Positions 35,878-43,998 of a stretch of DNA of 64,000 nucleotides are shown in pieces (position 1 is the stretch's first letter; the number at the start of each line of letters is the position of its first letter). Below the pieces are notes generated by a model that saw only the letters and a list, made by a program, of their open reading frames with translations, was not told the origin of the DNA and ran no database searches. Origin of the DNA: an uncultured Verrucomicrobiota bacterium (GTDB lineage: Bacteria; Verrucomicrobiota; Verrucomicrobiia; Limisphaerales; UBA9464); contig CAIXUG010000026.1 of NCBI GenBank assembly GCA_903922605.1, forward strand, positions 124,001 through 188,000, read 5' to 3'. A program made the translations under genes and the position numbers.

Positions 35878-36822
35878 GTGAAAATATTTTCCGGCAATTC
35901 CAACCCCGAGCTGGCCAGCGCGATCTGCGACAGCATTGGCGCGCCCCTGGGCAAATGCACCGTCGCGTCATTTCCCGACGGGGAAACGTTCGTGAAGATC
36001 GACGAGAACGTCCGCGGCGAGGACTGCTTCGTGGTGCAATCCACCAGCAATCCCACCAACCACCATCTGATGGAGATGTTCATCATGATGGATGCGCTCC
36101 GCCGCGCCAGCGCCAGCCGCATCACAGCGGTGCTGCCCTTTTACGGTTACGCCCGCCAGGACCGCAAGGACCAGCCCCGCGTGCCGATCACCGCCAAGCT
36201 CGTCGCCAACCTGCTCGTCGCGGCCGGGGCGAACCGCATCCTCACGATGGACCTGCACGCGCAGCAGATTCAGGGCTTTTTCGACATCCCGGTGGATCAC
36301 CTGTACGCCGCTCCGGTCATCTACGAGTACCTGCACAAGAAGAGCGTCCAGAACCTCGTCGTGGTCAGCCCCGACGTGGGCGGCATCAAGATGGCCTACG
36401 CCTACGCGCAGCAGCTCGACGCCGAGCTGGCCATCGTGGCGAAGCGACGCAAGAGCCCGACCGAGACCGAAGCCACGGCCGTCATCGGCGACATCGCCGG
36501 CAAAAATGTGCTGCTGGTGGACGACCTGACCGAGACCGCCGGCACGCTGGTCAATGCCGCCGCGCTGCTCAAGGCCCGCGGGGCCGAACGCATCTTCGCC
36601 TGCGTTTCCCACACCCTCCTGAACGAGCTGGGTATCGATCGGCTCCGAAAATCAAGCATTGACGAACTGATTACGACCGATACCGTCCGCCGCTCCGCGA
36701 TAGACGGGGTCAACATCACGACCCTGTCGGTGGCCGGCCTGTTGGGTGAAGCAATCAAGCGCATCCACAGCAATTCGTCGGTCACGTCGCTGTTTGAGTT
36801 TAAGGGCGGACGGACCAGTTGA
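35878..36822 (+). CDS. prs: Ribose-phosphate pyrophosphokinase
   Basis: Makes PRPP from ribose 5-phosphate and ATP, feeding purine, pyrimidine, His and Trp synthesis. The 314-residue protein starts MKIFSGNSNPELA with a GTG codon. It carries SFPDGETFVKI, the ATP-loop segment YGYARQDRKDQPR, LTMDLHAQQIQGFFDIPVDHL, VVSPDVGGIKMA and the PRPP loop LLVDDLTETAGTL. The length is canonical for class I enzymes. It heads the plus-strand housekeeping run with rplY, pth, rpsF, ssb, rplI and dnaB; prs-rplY-pth order is common in bacteria. Confidence 0.97.
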   Translation: MKIFSGNSNPELASAICDSIGAPLGKCTVASFPDGETFVKIDENVRGEDCFVVQSTSNPTNHHLMEMFIMMDALRRASASRITAVLPFYGYARQDRKDQPRVPITAKLVANLLVAAGANRILTMDLHAQQIQGFFDIPVDHLYAAPVIYEYLHKKSVQNLVVVSPDVGGIKMAYAYAQQLDAELAIVAKRRKSPTETEATAVIGDIAGKNVLLVDDLTETAGTLVNAAALLKARGAERIFACVSHTLLNELGIDRLRKSSIDELITTDTVRRSAIDGVNITTLSVAGLLGEAIKRIHSNSSVTSLFEFKGGRTS

Positions 36823-36850
36823 AAGACTGGCGTCGGCTGATACGACTGAC

Positions 36851-37564
36851 ATGAAATCTGTAGCTCTGAACGCGCATCCGCGCTCGCTGGCCCGCCGCAA
36901 GGGGTCCAAACAAGTCCGTGCCCACGGCCGCATTCCGGCAGTCATCTACGGCAAGCACAATCCCGCGCAAAACCTCGAGGTGGACGCCAAGGAGTTTGAT
37001 CTGGTCGTTCACCGCGCCCACTCCGAGATCATCCTGGTGGATCTCGCCGTGCCGGGCGACGCCAATGCCAAGCGCATGGCCATCGTGCAGGACGTGCAGC
37101 ACCACCCGCTCTCCGGCGACGTGCTCCACATTGATTTCCATGAGGTCCGGGCCGACGAGAAGGTCACCATCGAGGTGCCGGTCGAGGCCGTGGGCATTCC
37201 TGAAGGCGTGAAGAGCAGCGGCGGCACGTTGGAACACGTCCGCTTCCGCCTCCGCGTCCGCTGTCTGCCCCAGGACCTTCCCGAGCAGATCAATGTGGAC
37301 GTCTCCCACCTCAAGGTGAACCAGACGCTGCACATCGGTGAGGTTGCCGCTCCTGCCGGCGTCGAGCTTCTCGGCGACAAGATGATCCCGGTGTTTGCCG
37401 TGGCCGCTCCGATCACCGAAGAGGTGGCCGCCGCCACTCCGGCCGAGGGCGATGCCGCCAAGCAGCCCGAGATGATCAAGGAAAAGAAGGAAGACGGCAC
37501 CGCTCCGGCGGCTGCCGACGCCAAGGCCGGCGACAAGAAGCCGGCCGCCGAGAAGAAGAAGTAA
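36851..37564 (+). CDS. rplY: 50S ribosomal protein L25 (CTC family)
   Basis: Binds 5S rRNA in the large subunit. The 237-residue protein is the long CTC form: an L25 domain (residues 1-95; KSVALNAHPRSLARRKGSKQ, HGRIPAVIYGKHNPAQNLEV, QHHPLSGDVLHIDFHEV) and a TL5-type C-terminal beta domain to about 190. A Lys/Ala/Glu-rich tail of about 45 residues follows, ending AAEKKK. The ATG at 36851 gives MKSVALNAHPR. It is 28 bases after prs and 50 bases before pth. The charged tail is longer than usual and may be disordered. Confidence 0.95.
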   Translation: MKSVALNAHPRSLARRKGSKQVRAHGRIPAVIYGKHNPAQNLEVDAKEFDLVVHRAHSEIILVDLAVPGDANAKRMAIVQDVQHHPLSGDVLHIDFHEVRADEKVTIEVPVEAVGIPEGVKSSGGTLEHVRFRLRVRCLPQDLPEQINVDVSHLKVNQTLHIGEVAAPAGVELLGDKMIPVFAVAAPITEEVAAATPAEGDAAKQPEMIKEKKEDGTAPAAADAKAGDKKPAAEKKK

Positions 37565-37573
37565 GTTTTACGG

Positions 37574-37607
37574 GGTGAGTTTCGCTCTGGCGCGACTCAC
37601 CTTCTCT
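37574..37607 (+). terminator. Possible weak terminator or processing hairpin between rplY and pth
   Basis: GGTGAGT (37574-37580) pairs with ACTCACC (37595-37601), with partial extra pairing inside the 14-base loop. A weak TTCTCT tract follows. It ends about eight bases before the pth GTG start, so it could also modulate pth translation. Confidence 0.35.
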
Positions 37608-37614
37608 GGCCGGC

Positions 37615-38199
37615 GTGAAGACTGTGAGTTTGATCGTCGGACTCGGGAATCCCGGTCGGGAATATCGGGACACCCGCCACAATGCCGGATTCATGCTGGC
37701 AGACCGGCTCGCCCAGAAATGGGGGGGCTCGTGGCGGGTGGAAAAGAAGTTCTTTGCAGAGCTGGCCGATTGCGAGTTTGCGGGGCGCAGGTTCATCCTG
37801 TGCAAGCCGCAGACCTTCATGAACGCCAGCGGTGAGGCGGTCGCGAAAGCGGCCACTTTCCACCGGGTGATACCAGCCGCGACGCTGGTGCTCGTGGATG
37901 ATGCCGATCTGCCGTTGGGGGCCCTCCGCCTCCGGGGCGAAGGCAGTCCCGGCGGGCATCACGGGCTCGAATCGGTCGAGCAGCATCTGGGCACCCGCGA
38001 GTATCCGCGGCTGCGGGTGGGCATTGCCCGGCCCAAGGCGGCGGTCCGCGACATCGCGGGGCATGTGCTGGGCCGATTCCAGGCGGACGAGTCTCCGCTG
38101 GTGGAAAAGGTGCTGGCCCGGGCCGTGGAGCAGGTGGAATGCTGGGCGTCGGAAAGCCTCGCCAAGGCAATGAGTTTGTATAACGGGACGGTTGTGTGA
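37615..38199 (+). CDS. pth: Peptidyl-tRNA hydrolase
   Basis: Releases tRNA from peptidyl-tRNAs that drop off the ribosome. The 194-residue protein starts with GTG as MKTVSLIVGLGNPGREYRDTRHNAGF, which contains the essential Asn and His of the active site. KPQTFMNASGEAV, LVDDADLPLGALRLR and GSPGGHHGLESV follow, all diagnostic of bacterial Pth. The gene's stop overlaps an alternative GTG of rpsF. Confidence 0.97.
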   Translation: MKTVSLIVGLGNPGREYRDTRHNAGFMLADRLAQKWGGSWRVEKKFFAELADCEFAGRRFILCKPQTFMNASGEAVAKAATFHRVIPAATLVLVDDADLPLGALRLRGEGSPGGHHGLESVEQHLGTREYPRLRVGIARPKAAVRDIAGHVLGRFQADESPLVEKVLARAVEQVECWASESLAKAMSLYNGTVV

Positions 38200-38240
38200 C
38201 CGTTCCGGAAATAATTGCAGAAGCTGAAAGGAAAATCGCA

Positions 38241-38546
38241 GTGAAACGTTACGAAGGTTTGTTCATTTTGAACCTCGCCGGCAAGGAAGAGGGTCTGAAC
38301 GAGGCCGTGGACAAGCTGAAGGCCGACATCAGCGCCGCGGGCGGCAAGATTGAAACCATCCAAAAGATGGACAAGAAGCCGTTTGCCCGTGTCACCGACA
38401 AGAAGGTGACCGCCGGTCACTACGTCAACATCATCTTTGCGGCCACGCCGGCGGTCATCACCGCCCTGGGCAGCAGGTTCAAGCTGACCGAGGACGTCTA
38501 TCGCGTCCTCTTCAGCGAGGCTCCCGCCCCGGTCGCCGCGAAATAA
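38241..38546 (+). CDS. rpsF: 30S ribosomal protein S6
   Basis: Small-subunit protein of the central domain that pairs with S18. The 101-residue protein begins MKRYEGLFILNLAGKEEGLNEAVDKL, the normal S6 start, with the GTG at 38241 preceded by a GAAAGGA Shine-Dalgarno at 38226-38232. A GTG at 38196 overlapping the pth stop would add 15 unusual residues. It carries the family's AxGGKIETIxKMDKKPFAR segment and ends in EAPAPVAAK. rpsF-ssb-rplI follows, but rpsR (S18), usually between ssb and rplI, is absent. Confidence 0.95.
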   Translation: MKRYEGLFILNLAGKEEGLNEAVDKLKADISAAGGKIETIQKMDKKPFARVTDKKVTAGHYVNIIFAATPAVITALGSRFKLTEDVYRVLFSEAPAPVAAK

Positions 38547-38564
38547 CTCCTACCGGAGGCCGAC

Positions 38565-39041
38565 ATGGCCAATTTCAACAAAGTCATCCTCGCCGGGAAC
38601 CTGACCCGCGACCCCGAGCTGCGCTATACCCCCAAGGGTACGGCGGTCGCCAAGCTTGGGCTCGCGCTGAATCGTAACTGGACCACCGAAACCGGTGAAC
38701 GTCGCGAGGAGGTCACGTTTGTGGACGTGGATGCCTTTGGCAAGCAGGCCGAGGTCATCGCCCAGTACCTGCGCAAGGGCCGCTCCCTCCTCGTGGAAGG
38801 CCGGCTCAAGCTCGATACCTGGGATGACAAGCAGACCGGCCAGAAGAAGAGCAAGCTGGGCGTCGTGCTCGAATCGTTTTCCTTCCTCGACAGCGGCAAC
38901 CGCACCGAAGGCGGTGCACCCTCGGCCCCGGCTGGCCAGCCTGCCGCACCGCGCCCGGCCCGCCCGGCTCCCAACGCCCCTCCCCCGGCTTCGGATGGCA
39001 TGGACGGCCCTCCGCCGGATGATGATGATGTCCCTTTCTGA
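38565..39041 (+). CDS. ssb: Single-stranded DNA-binding protein
   Basis: Coats single-stranded DNA in replication and repair. The 158-residue protein has the OB fold at residues 1-110 (MANFNKVILAGNLTRDPELR, TFVDVDAFGKQAEVIAQYL, GRSLLVEGRLKLDTWDDK) and a Pro/Ala-rich linker. It ends DDDDVPF, the acidic tip that docks partner proteins such as PriA and Exo I. A GGAGG-like site (CCGGAGGCC) lies about six bases before the ATG. It is placed 18 bases after rpsF. Confidence 0.97.
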   Translation: MANFNKVILAGNLTRDPELRYTPKGTAVAKLGLALNRNWTTETGERREEVTFVDVDAFGKQAEVIAQYLRKGRSLLVEGRLKLDTWDDKQTGQKKSKLGVVLESFSFLDSGNRTEGGAPSAPAGQPAAPRPARPAPNAPPPASDGMDGPPPDDDDVPF

Positions 39042-39098
39042 GTGATCCCGCTCACCCCATTCTCTTAAACGTAAACCAATCCCTTTCTTTTCGCTCGT

Positions 39099-39710
39099 AT
39101 GGCCAAAACTGAAGTTATCCTGATCAAGCCCGTCATCGGTCTGGGTGGTGAATCCGACCAGGTCACCGTCGCTACCGGCTACGCCCGCAACTACCTCGTC
39201 CCCCATGGCATCGCGATCCCCGTGAGCTCGGGCAACAAGCGCCGCCTGGAGAAGCTCCAGAAGGTCCGCGCCGAGCGCGAGGCGCACGAGCTGAACAGCA
39301 TGGCCGAGCTGGGCAAGAGCCTGAACAAGGTCACCCTCACCCTCACGGTGAAGACCGGTGACGACGGCAAGATGTTCGGTTCCGTCACCAGCGGCACGAT
39401 CGCCGACGCGATCAAGACCCAGCTGGATGTCGTGCTCGACAAGCGCAAGATCCACTTGGAAAAGGCCATCCACACGCTCGGCGAGTTCGAGATCGAGCTG
39501 CGCCTGCACAGCGATGTCAAATGCGTCCTCAAGATCATCGTCAAGAGCAGCAACCCGCTGCCTGCGCCGGTGGTGGACGAGAAGGCCGAGGCGCCCCGCA
39601 CCGAGAAGCGCGGCCGTCGCCCCGCCCCCGAAGCCGAGGCGGCTCCCGCCCCCGCTCCTGCTCCCGAAGCCAAGCCTGCCAAGGGTGGCAAGGGTGCGAA
39701 GAACAAGTAA
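39099..39710 (+). CDS. rplI: 50S ribosomal protein L9 with long C-terminal extension
   Basis: Large-subunit protein at the L1 base. Residues 1-150 are L9-like: TEVILIKPVIGLGGESDQVTVATGYARNYLVPHGIAIP is the N-domain, a long connecting helix follows, and FEIELRLHSDVKCVLKIIV ends the C-domain. A further 45 residues rich in Ala, Pro, Glu and Lys follow; L9 usually ends near 148, so the tail is an extra, probably disordered, basic segment. A strong terminator lies 19 bases after the stop. Confidence 0.96.
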   Translation: MAKTEVILIKPVIGLGGESDQVTVATGYARNYLVPHGIAIPVSSGNKRRLEKLQKVRAEREAHELNSMAELGKSLNKVTLTLTVKTGDDGKMFGSVTSGTIADAIKTQLDVVLDKRKIHLEKAIHTLGEFEIELRLHSDVKCVLKIIVKSSNPLPAPVVDEKAEAPRTEKRGRRPAPEAEAAPAPAPAPEAKPAKGGKGAKNK

Positions 39711-39728
39711 GCGGTCCCGTTTTCATCA

Positions 39729-39763
39729 AAAGGCAGGTCTTTGCAGACCTGCCTTTTTCTTTT
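39729..39763 (+). terminator. Rho-independent terminator after rplI
   Basis: A 12-bp perfect stem, AAAGGCAGGTCT (39729-39740) with AGACCTGCCTTT (39745-39756), a TTGC loop and a run ending TTTTTCTTTT. It ends the prs-to-rplI transcription unit and separates it from dnaB. Confidence 0.92.
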
Positions 39764-39879
39764 GCCCACCTGCGAACAACCTGTCAGCAGGTGGTGCATT
39801 GGGTCTGAGTTGTGCCCGGCAACTCCGCTTTGCATGGATTGCCCCCTTGCCCGGTAATGCACGCCGCCATCCGCCCGCC

Positions 39880-41346
39880 ATGTCTGAACCTGCCGAATCC
39901 AACATCGTCCCGTTAAACTCGCCCGACTTCAAAAAGCCCCGCCGGCAGAAGAGCACAGCGGTGGATCTGTCGAAGCTCGACCGCCTGCCGCCGCATTCCA
40001 TCGAGGCCGAACAGGGCGTGCTCGGCTGCATTCTGTTGTCCCCCAGCGAAAGCCTCGGCATCTGCCTTGAGAAGCTGAAGGCCGGCTCGGAAGTCTTCTA
40101 CGACCTGCGCCACCAGACGCTCTTTGGCGAGTTCATCGCGATGTACGATGCGCGCCAGCCCATCGACCTCATCACCGTCCAGCAGCGCCTGCGGGATCTG
40201 AACCAGCTCGATGGCGTCGGCGGCCTCGCCTATCTCTCGGGCCTCATGGACGCCGTGCCCAGCGCGGCCAACCTCGCCTACTACCTCGACATCGTCCGCG
40301 AGAAGCACGTCCTGCGGAAGATGCTCCAGACCTGTACCGGCGTGCTCGGCCGCGTGCATGAGCACGAGGGTGAAGTGGACCAGCTGCTCGACGAGGTGGA
40401 GCGCGACATCCTCAAGATCAGCCAGGATCGCGAGACCATCACCAATCGCGGCATGAAGGACCTTGTCCGGGGCGCGATCGCGATGATCGAGGACTACCAT
40501 CAGCGCGCCGGCGGCCTCACCGGCATCAGCACGGGCTTCGTCGATCTCGATAAGATGACCAGCGGCATGCACGAGGGCGAAATGATCGTCATCGCCGCCC
40601 GTCCCTCGATGGGAAAAACCAGCCTCGCGATGAACATCGCCGAACACATCGTCATAAACGAGGGCCTGCCGGTGGGTGTGTTCAGCCTGGAAATGACCTC
40701 CGAGTCGCTGGTCATGCGCATGCTGTGCTCCCTTGCCCGCGTGAACGGCCGCTCCATCCGCGACGGCTTCCTGGCCGAGGCCGACATGCGCAAGCTCACC
40801 GGCGCCGCCGGCAAGATGGCCAAGGCTCCCCTGATCATCGACGACACCCCCGGCCTCTCCATCCTCCAGCTCCGCGCCCGCGCGCGCCGCATGTGGCAGC
40901 AGCACGGGATCAAGGTTCTCGTGATCGACTACCTGCAGCTCCTCCACTCCTCCGCCAAGAAGGCGCAGGACAACCGCCAGCAGGAAATCGCCGACATCTC
41001 GAACGGCGTGAAGGCGCTTGCAAAGGAGCTGAAATGCCCGGTGATCGTCCTCAGCCAGTTGAACCGCGAACTGGAGAAGGACAAGAACCGCAAGCCTCGC
41101 CTCTCCGATCTCCGTGAATCCGGTGCGATCGAGCAGGACGCGGACGTCGTGGCCCTGCTCTACAAGCCGAGCACCGACGACGACGAGGACGCCGGCACCG
41201 AACGTCAGCCGCAGGATGTCGTCCCGGTGAACCTGCTCATCGCCAAGCAACGCAACGGCCCGACTGGGGACGTGCGCCTGTCGTTCCTCAAGGGTTTCAC
41301 CCGCTTCGAATCCGCCGCCAAAATCAGCGACGAGGACGTGGGCTAA
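39880..41346 (+). CDS. dnaB: Replicative DNA helicase
   Basis: Hexameric 5'-to-3' helicase at the replication fork. The 488-residue protein has the DnaB N-domain (LPPHSIEAEQGVLGCILLSP), a linker, and a RecA-like C-domain with Walker A ARPSMGKTSLAMNIA, GVFSLEMTSESLVMRML, Walker B VLVIDYLQLLHS, LSQLNRELEKDKNRKPRLSDLRESGAIEQDAD and a final AKQRNGPTGDVRLSF. The ATG at 39880 (MSEPAESNIVPL) is chosen; the frame is open upstream through rplI but that is spurious. No intein is present. It follows the rplI terminator, so it should have its own promoter in the 116-base gap. Confidence 0.97.
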   Translation: MSEPAESNIVPLNSPDFKKPRRQKSTAVDLSKLDRLPPHSIEAEQGVLGCILLSPSESLGICLEKLKAGSEVFYDLRHQTLFGEFIAMYDARQPIDLITVQQRLRDLNQLDGVGGLAYLSGLMDAVPSAANLAYYLDIVREKHVLRKMLQTCTGVLGRVHEHEGEVDQLLDEVERDILKISQDRETITNRGMKDLVRGAIAMIEDYHQRAGGLTGISTGFVDLDKMTSGMHEGEMIVIAARPSMGKTSLAMNIAEHIVINEGLPVGVFSLEMTSESLVMRMLCSLARVNGRSIRDGFLAEADMRKLTGAAGKMAKAPLIIDDTPGLSILQLRARARRMWQQHGIKVLVIDYLQLLHSSAKKAQDNRQQEIADISNGVKALAKELKCPVIVLSQLNRELEKDKNRKPRLSDLRESGAIEQDADVVALLYKPSTDDDEDAGTERQPQDVVPVNLLIAKQRNGPTGDVRLSFLKGFTRFESAAKISDEDVG

Positions 41347-41372
41347 GCCGGAGCGCCGGTCTCCGACCCGGC

Positions 41373-41879
41373 GTGGCCGATTCCACGGGCTGGGTTGCCC
41401 CTGTAGCTCCCTCCACTTGCGGCACGGGGAAGCGACTGCCACTTTGCCGCATCCGGAAACTACTTGTCATCGGGTTCAGTCTGTCGGCACTGGCCATCTT
41501 GGCCATGGCTTGGGATATGGGTTCGCGATCGTCACTCCGGGCGAAGGCTCGCCTCATTAAGGTCGGCGATTCCAAAGAGACGGTTAAACATCGCCTCGGC
41601 CAACCGGTTGCCCACATGACCGGCACCACCCTCTGGCGCACGCATGCCCTGGCGGCCATTTTCTGCGATACCGCCGAGACGTGGGCGTATGGCCCCCGCT
41701 TCGATCTCAAGCACGCTTTCGACTCCGGAGCCCCGTATTTCTGGCCGTTCAAGACGCGCTTCCTCGTTCCCGATGAAGACGACGTGGCGATCGAGTTCAA
41801 TACGGAGGGCAAGGTAGTGCGAGTAGTCATCCCGCCGGATCCGCTGGAAGCTGCCCGGCAGGTCAGCTCAGCCCGTTAG
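41373..41879 (+). CDS. Single-pass membrane hypothetical protein
   Basis: A 168-residue protein with one hydrophobic helix at about residues 30-46 (LLVIGFSLSALAILAMA). A segment LIKVGDSKETVKHRLGQPV follows, the pattern of SmpA/BamE-like small beta domains (x-G-x-T-x-x-x-V-x-x-x-L-G-x-P). The rest is unassigned. The start is uncertain (GTG 41373 used) because no good Shine-Dalgarno is visible. Its end overlaps the end of the convergent ald gene by 12 bases. Confidence 0.55.
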   Translation: MADSTGWVAPVAPSTCGTGKRLPLCRIRKLLVIGFSLSALAILAMAWDMGSRSSLRAKARLIKVGDSKETVKHRLGQPVAHMTGTTLWRTHALAAIFCDTAETWAYGPRFDLKHAFDSGAPYFWPFKTRFLVPDEDDVAIEFNTEGKVVRVVIPPDPLEAARQVSSAR

Positions 41880-42983
41880 CAGATCCTTGGCCTCGGTAAA
41901 CGGCAGCCCATGCGCTTCGGCCACGGGCCGGCTCGTGACCTTTCCGGCCATCACGTTGATACCACCGAGCAACGCCGGCTGTTTGCGGCAGGCCTCGGCG
42001 AGCCCGAGGTCGGCGAGCGTCTCGATGAAGCGGAAGGTCGCGTTGGTCAGTGCCTGCGTTGCGGTGCGCGAGTAGGCGCCGGGCATGTTTGCCACGCAGT
42101 AGTGCGTTACCCCTTCCTCCACGTATACCGGATCGTGATGCGTCGTCGGACGGGAAGTCTCCGCGCAGCCACCCTGATCGATCGCGATATCCACCAGGAC
42201 GCTGCCGGGCCGCATCTGCCGCAGCATCTCGCGGTGGATGAGCTTCGGGGCCTTCGCGCCCGGCACCAGCACCGCGCCGATGAGCAGGTCCACGTCGGAC
42301 AGCAGATCAATCAGGTGCGCCTCGCTCGAATAGAGCGTGTGCGCCGTATGCAGCGTGATGTCGAGGAAACGCATCCGCTCGATGTCCACCTCGAGGATCG
42401 TCACATCCGCGCCCAGGCCTTGCGCCATCCGCGCCGCGTTCACACCGGCCACGCCGCCGCCGAGCACGACGACCTTGCCCGGTAAGACACCGGGCACACC
42501 GCCGAGCAGCGTGCCGCTGCCACCATGATGCTTCGCGAGGAAGTAGCCGCCCACCAGCACGCTCATGCGACCGGCGATCTCGCTCATCGGCTCCAACAGG
42601 GGCAGCCGGCGGTTCACTTCGACCGTCTCGTAGGCGAGACACGTCGCGCCGGACTTCATCAGCGCCTCCGTCAGCGGCTTGCTCGCGGCCAGGTGCAGAT
42701 AGGTGAAGAGCAGTTGCCCCGGCCGTAGCAGCGGCAGTTCGGCGGGCAACGGCTCCTTCACCTTCACGATCAGGTCCGCCACGGCGAACACGTCCGCGTG
42801 CGATTCGAGCAAGGTCGCCCCCGCCGCCGCGTAGTCGGCATCGGGATAGCCCGAGCCCACTCCCGCGCCGCGCTCGACGAAGACCTGGTGCCCATGCTTC
42901 GTGAGCTGGTACGCCGCCGACGGCAGCAGCGCGACACGATGTTCCTGCTCCTTGATCTCCTTCGGGACGCCAATGGTTGCCAT
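41868..42983 (-). CDS. ald: Alanine dehydrogenase
   Basis: Interconverts L-alanine and pyruvate with NAD and ammonia. The 371-residue protein has [19 protein letters not shown], the active-site region [27 protein letters not shown], the Rossmann motif [40 protein letters not shown] and the terminal [21 protein letters not shown]. All match bacterial Ald. The GCC-rich intergenic region upstream (42984-43277) contains a large inverted repeat and a heptamer array. Confidence 0.97.
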   Translation of the reverse strand: MATIGVPKEIKEQEHRVALLPSAAYQLTKHGHQVFVERGAGVGSGYPDADYAAAGATLLESHADVFAVADLIVKVKEPLPAELPLLRPGQLLFTYLHLAASKPLTEALMKSGATCLAYETVEVNRRLPLLEPMSEIAGRMSVLVGGYFLAKHHGGSGTLLGGVPGVLPGKVVVLGGGVAGVNAARMAQGLGADVTILEVDIERMRFLDITLHTAHTLYSSEAHLIDLLSDVDLLIGAVLVPGAKAPKLIHREMLRQMRPGSVLVDIAIDQGGCAETSRPTTHHDPVYVEEGVTHYCVANMPGAYSRTATQALTNATFRFIETLADLGLAEACRKQPALLGGINVMAGKVTSRPVAEAHGLPFTEAKDLLTG

Positions 42984-43049
42984 AGCTGGAAAGACGTTCG
43001 GCCCGGACGGACGACACGCAAGCGCGCAATGGCTGTGGCGACTATTCCG

Positions 43050-43188
43050 CGCGGTAGCGTCTTGGACTGCGGCAGCCCTCTGCCGCTTTGTAGGACTGCC
43101 AATATGGAGAGGAGTGATTCAGCCCCTTGATCATCCATCCGGCTGACGAACGCGCCAGAGGACTGGCGCAGTCCAAGACGCTATCGCG
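43050..43188. repeat. 37-bp inverted repeat pair between ald and radC
   Basis: The left arm (43050-43086, CGCGGTAGCGTCTTGGACTG and on) and the right arm (43152-43188) match as inverted copies with a few mismatches. The right arm reads, in reverse, CGCGATAGCGTCTTGGACTG. Each arm also contains a small internal palindrome (GCGGCAGCCCTCTGCCGC; GCGCCAGAGGACTGGCGC). The intervening 65 bases hold no gene. Confidence 0.85.
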
Positions 43189-43219
43189 ACCCCGCATCCG
43201 CCTCGCACTAACGCTCCTC

Positions 43220-43254
43220 TTGGAGCTTTGAACTTTGAGCTTTGAACTTTGCGC
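43220..43254 (+). repeat. TTTGARC heptamer array upstream of radC
   Basis: Five in-register units: TTGGAGC, TTTGAAC, TTTGAGC, TTTGAAC and TTTGCGC. The array ends 23 bases before the radC GTG. This is the cleanest example in the window and fixes the period at seven bases. Confidence 0.85.
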
Positions 43255-43277
43255 CCCGTCCTTCGACGCTCGCCGTC

Positions 43278-43988
43278 GTGAGCCAGCCCCTGCGCATCCA
43301 TGATATGGCCGCCGCCGATCGGCCGCGTGAACGGCTTGTGGAACGCGGTGCCAAGTCGCTCGGCACCGGCGAACTCCTCGCCATTCTCCTGCGCACCGGC
43401 CTGCAGGGTGCTTCGGCGGTGGAGATCGGGAACCAGCTCGTGAGGCGCTTTGACTCACTCGAAGCCCTGGCCCGGGCCCCGCTGGAAGAGTTGGTCAAAG
43501 TCAAAGGCATCGGTCGCGACAAGGCGGTGACGCTCAAGGCGGCCTTCGAGCTGGCCATCCGCCTCTCGGAGGAGAAGCGCCGGGAGTCCCCGGTGCTCGA
43601 CACGCCGGAAACCCTCGCCGCCCTGCTCCGCGACGAGTTTTCCACCAAGGACACCGAGCACTTCGTTGTCGTGCTGCTCAACACGCGCCGCCGGCTCATC
43701 CGCGTGGAAGAGGTCGGCCGCGGTCTGCTGAACCAGGTGCTCGTCCATGCGCGCGAGGTGTTCCGACCGGCCATTGCCGCCAACGCCCACTCGATCGTCC
43801 TCGCGCACAACCACCCCGGAGGTGATCCACTGCCGAGCGAGTCGGACATCAAAATGACGCGCGACCTGATCCGCGCCGGCCACCTGCTGAAGATCGAGGT
43901 GATCGACCACCTCATCCTCGGTCGCCGCAGCGAAACGCGGGACCGGGATTACTGCTCGCTGCGGGAGCTGGGGCATTTCCATTCGTAA
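43278..43988 (+). CDS. radC: RadC-family JAB-domain protein
   Basis: A 236-residue protein. The N-terminal helix-hairpin-helix part (RERLVERGAKSLGTGELLAILLRTG, then LVKVKGIGRDKAVTLKAAFEL) is followed by the JAB/MPN metalloprotease-like domain with HNHPGGDPLPSESDIKMT, the zinc-binding H-x-H-x(7)-S-x-x-D motif, and a final RDYCSLRELGHF. The original DNA-repair assignment of RadC is disputed; family members are often found with mobile and competence functions. A GTG at 43278 gives MSQPLRIHDM, the usual start. A heptamer array lies directly upstream. Confidence 0.93.
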   Translation: MSQPLRIHDMAAADRPRERLVERGAKSLGTGELLAILLRTGLQGASAVEIGNQLVRRFDSLEALARAPLEELVKVKGIGRDKAVTLKAAFELAIRLSEEKRRESPVLDTPETLAALLRDEFSTKDTEHFVVVLLNTRRRLIRVEEVGRGLLNQVLVHAREVFRPAIAANAHSIVLAHNHPGGDPLPSESDIKMTRDLIRAGHLLKIEVIDHLILGRRSETRDRDYCSLRELGHFHS

Positions 43989-43998
43989 CCGAGATAGA

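Noticed and set aside
39358-39879. Upstream extension of dnaB through rplI
   Set aside because: It overlaps rplI and crosses the strong terminator at 39729; the ATG at 39880 starts the recognised protein.
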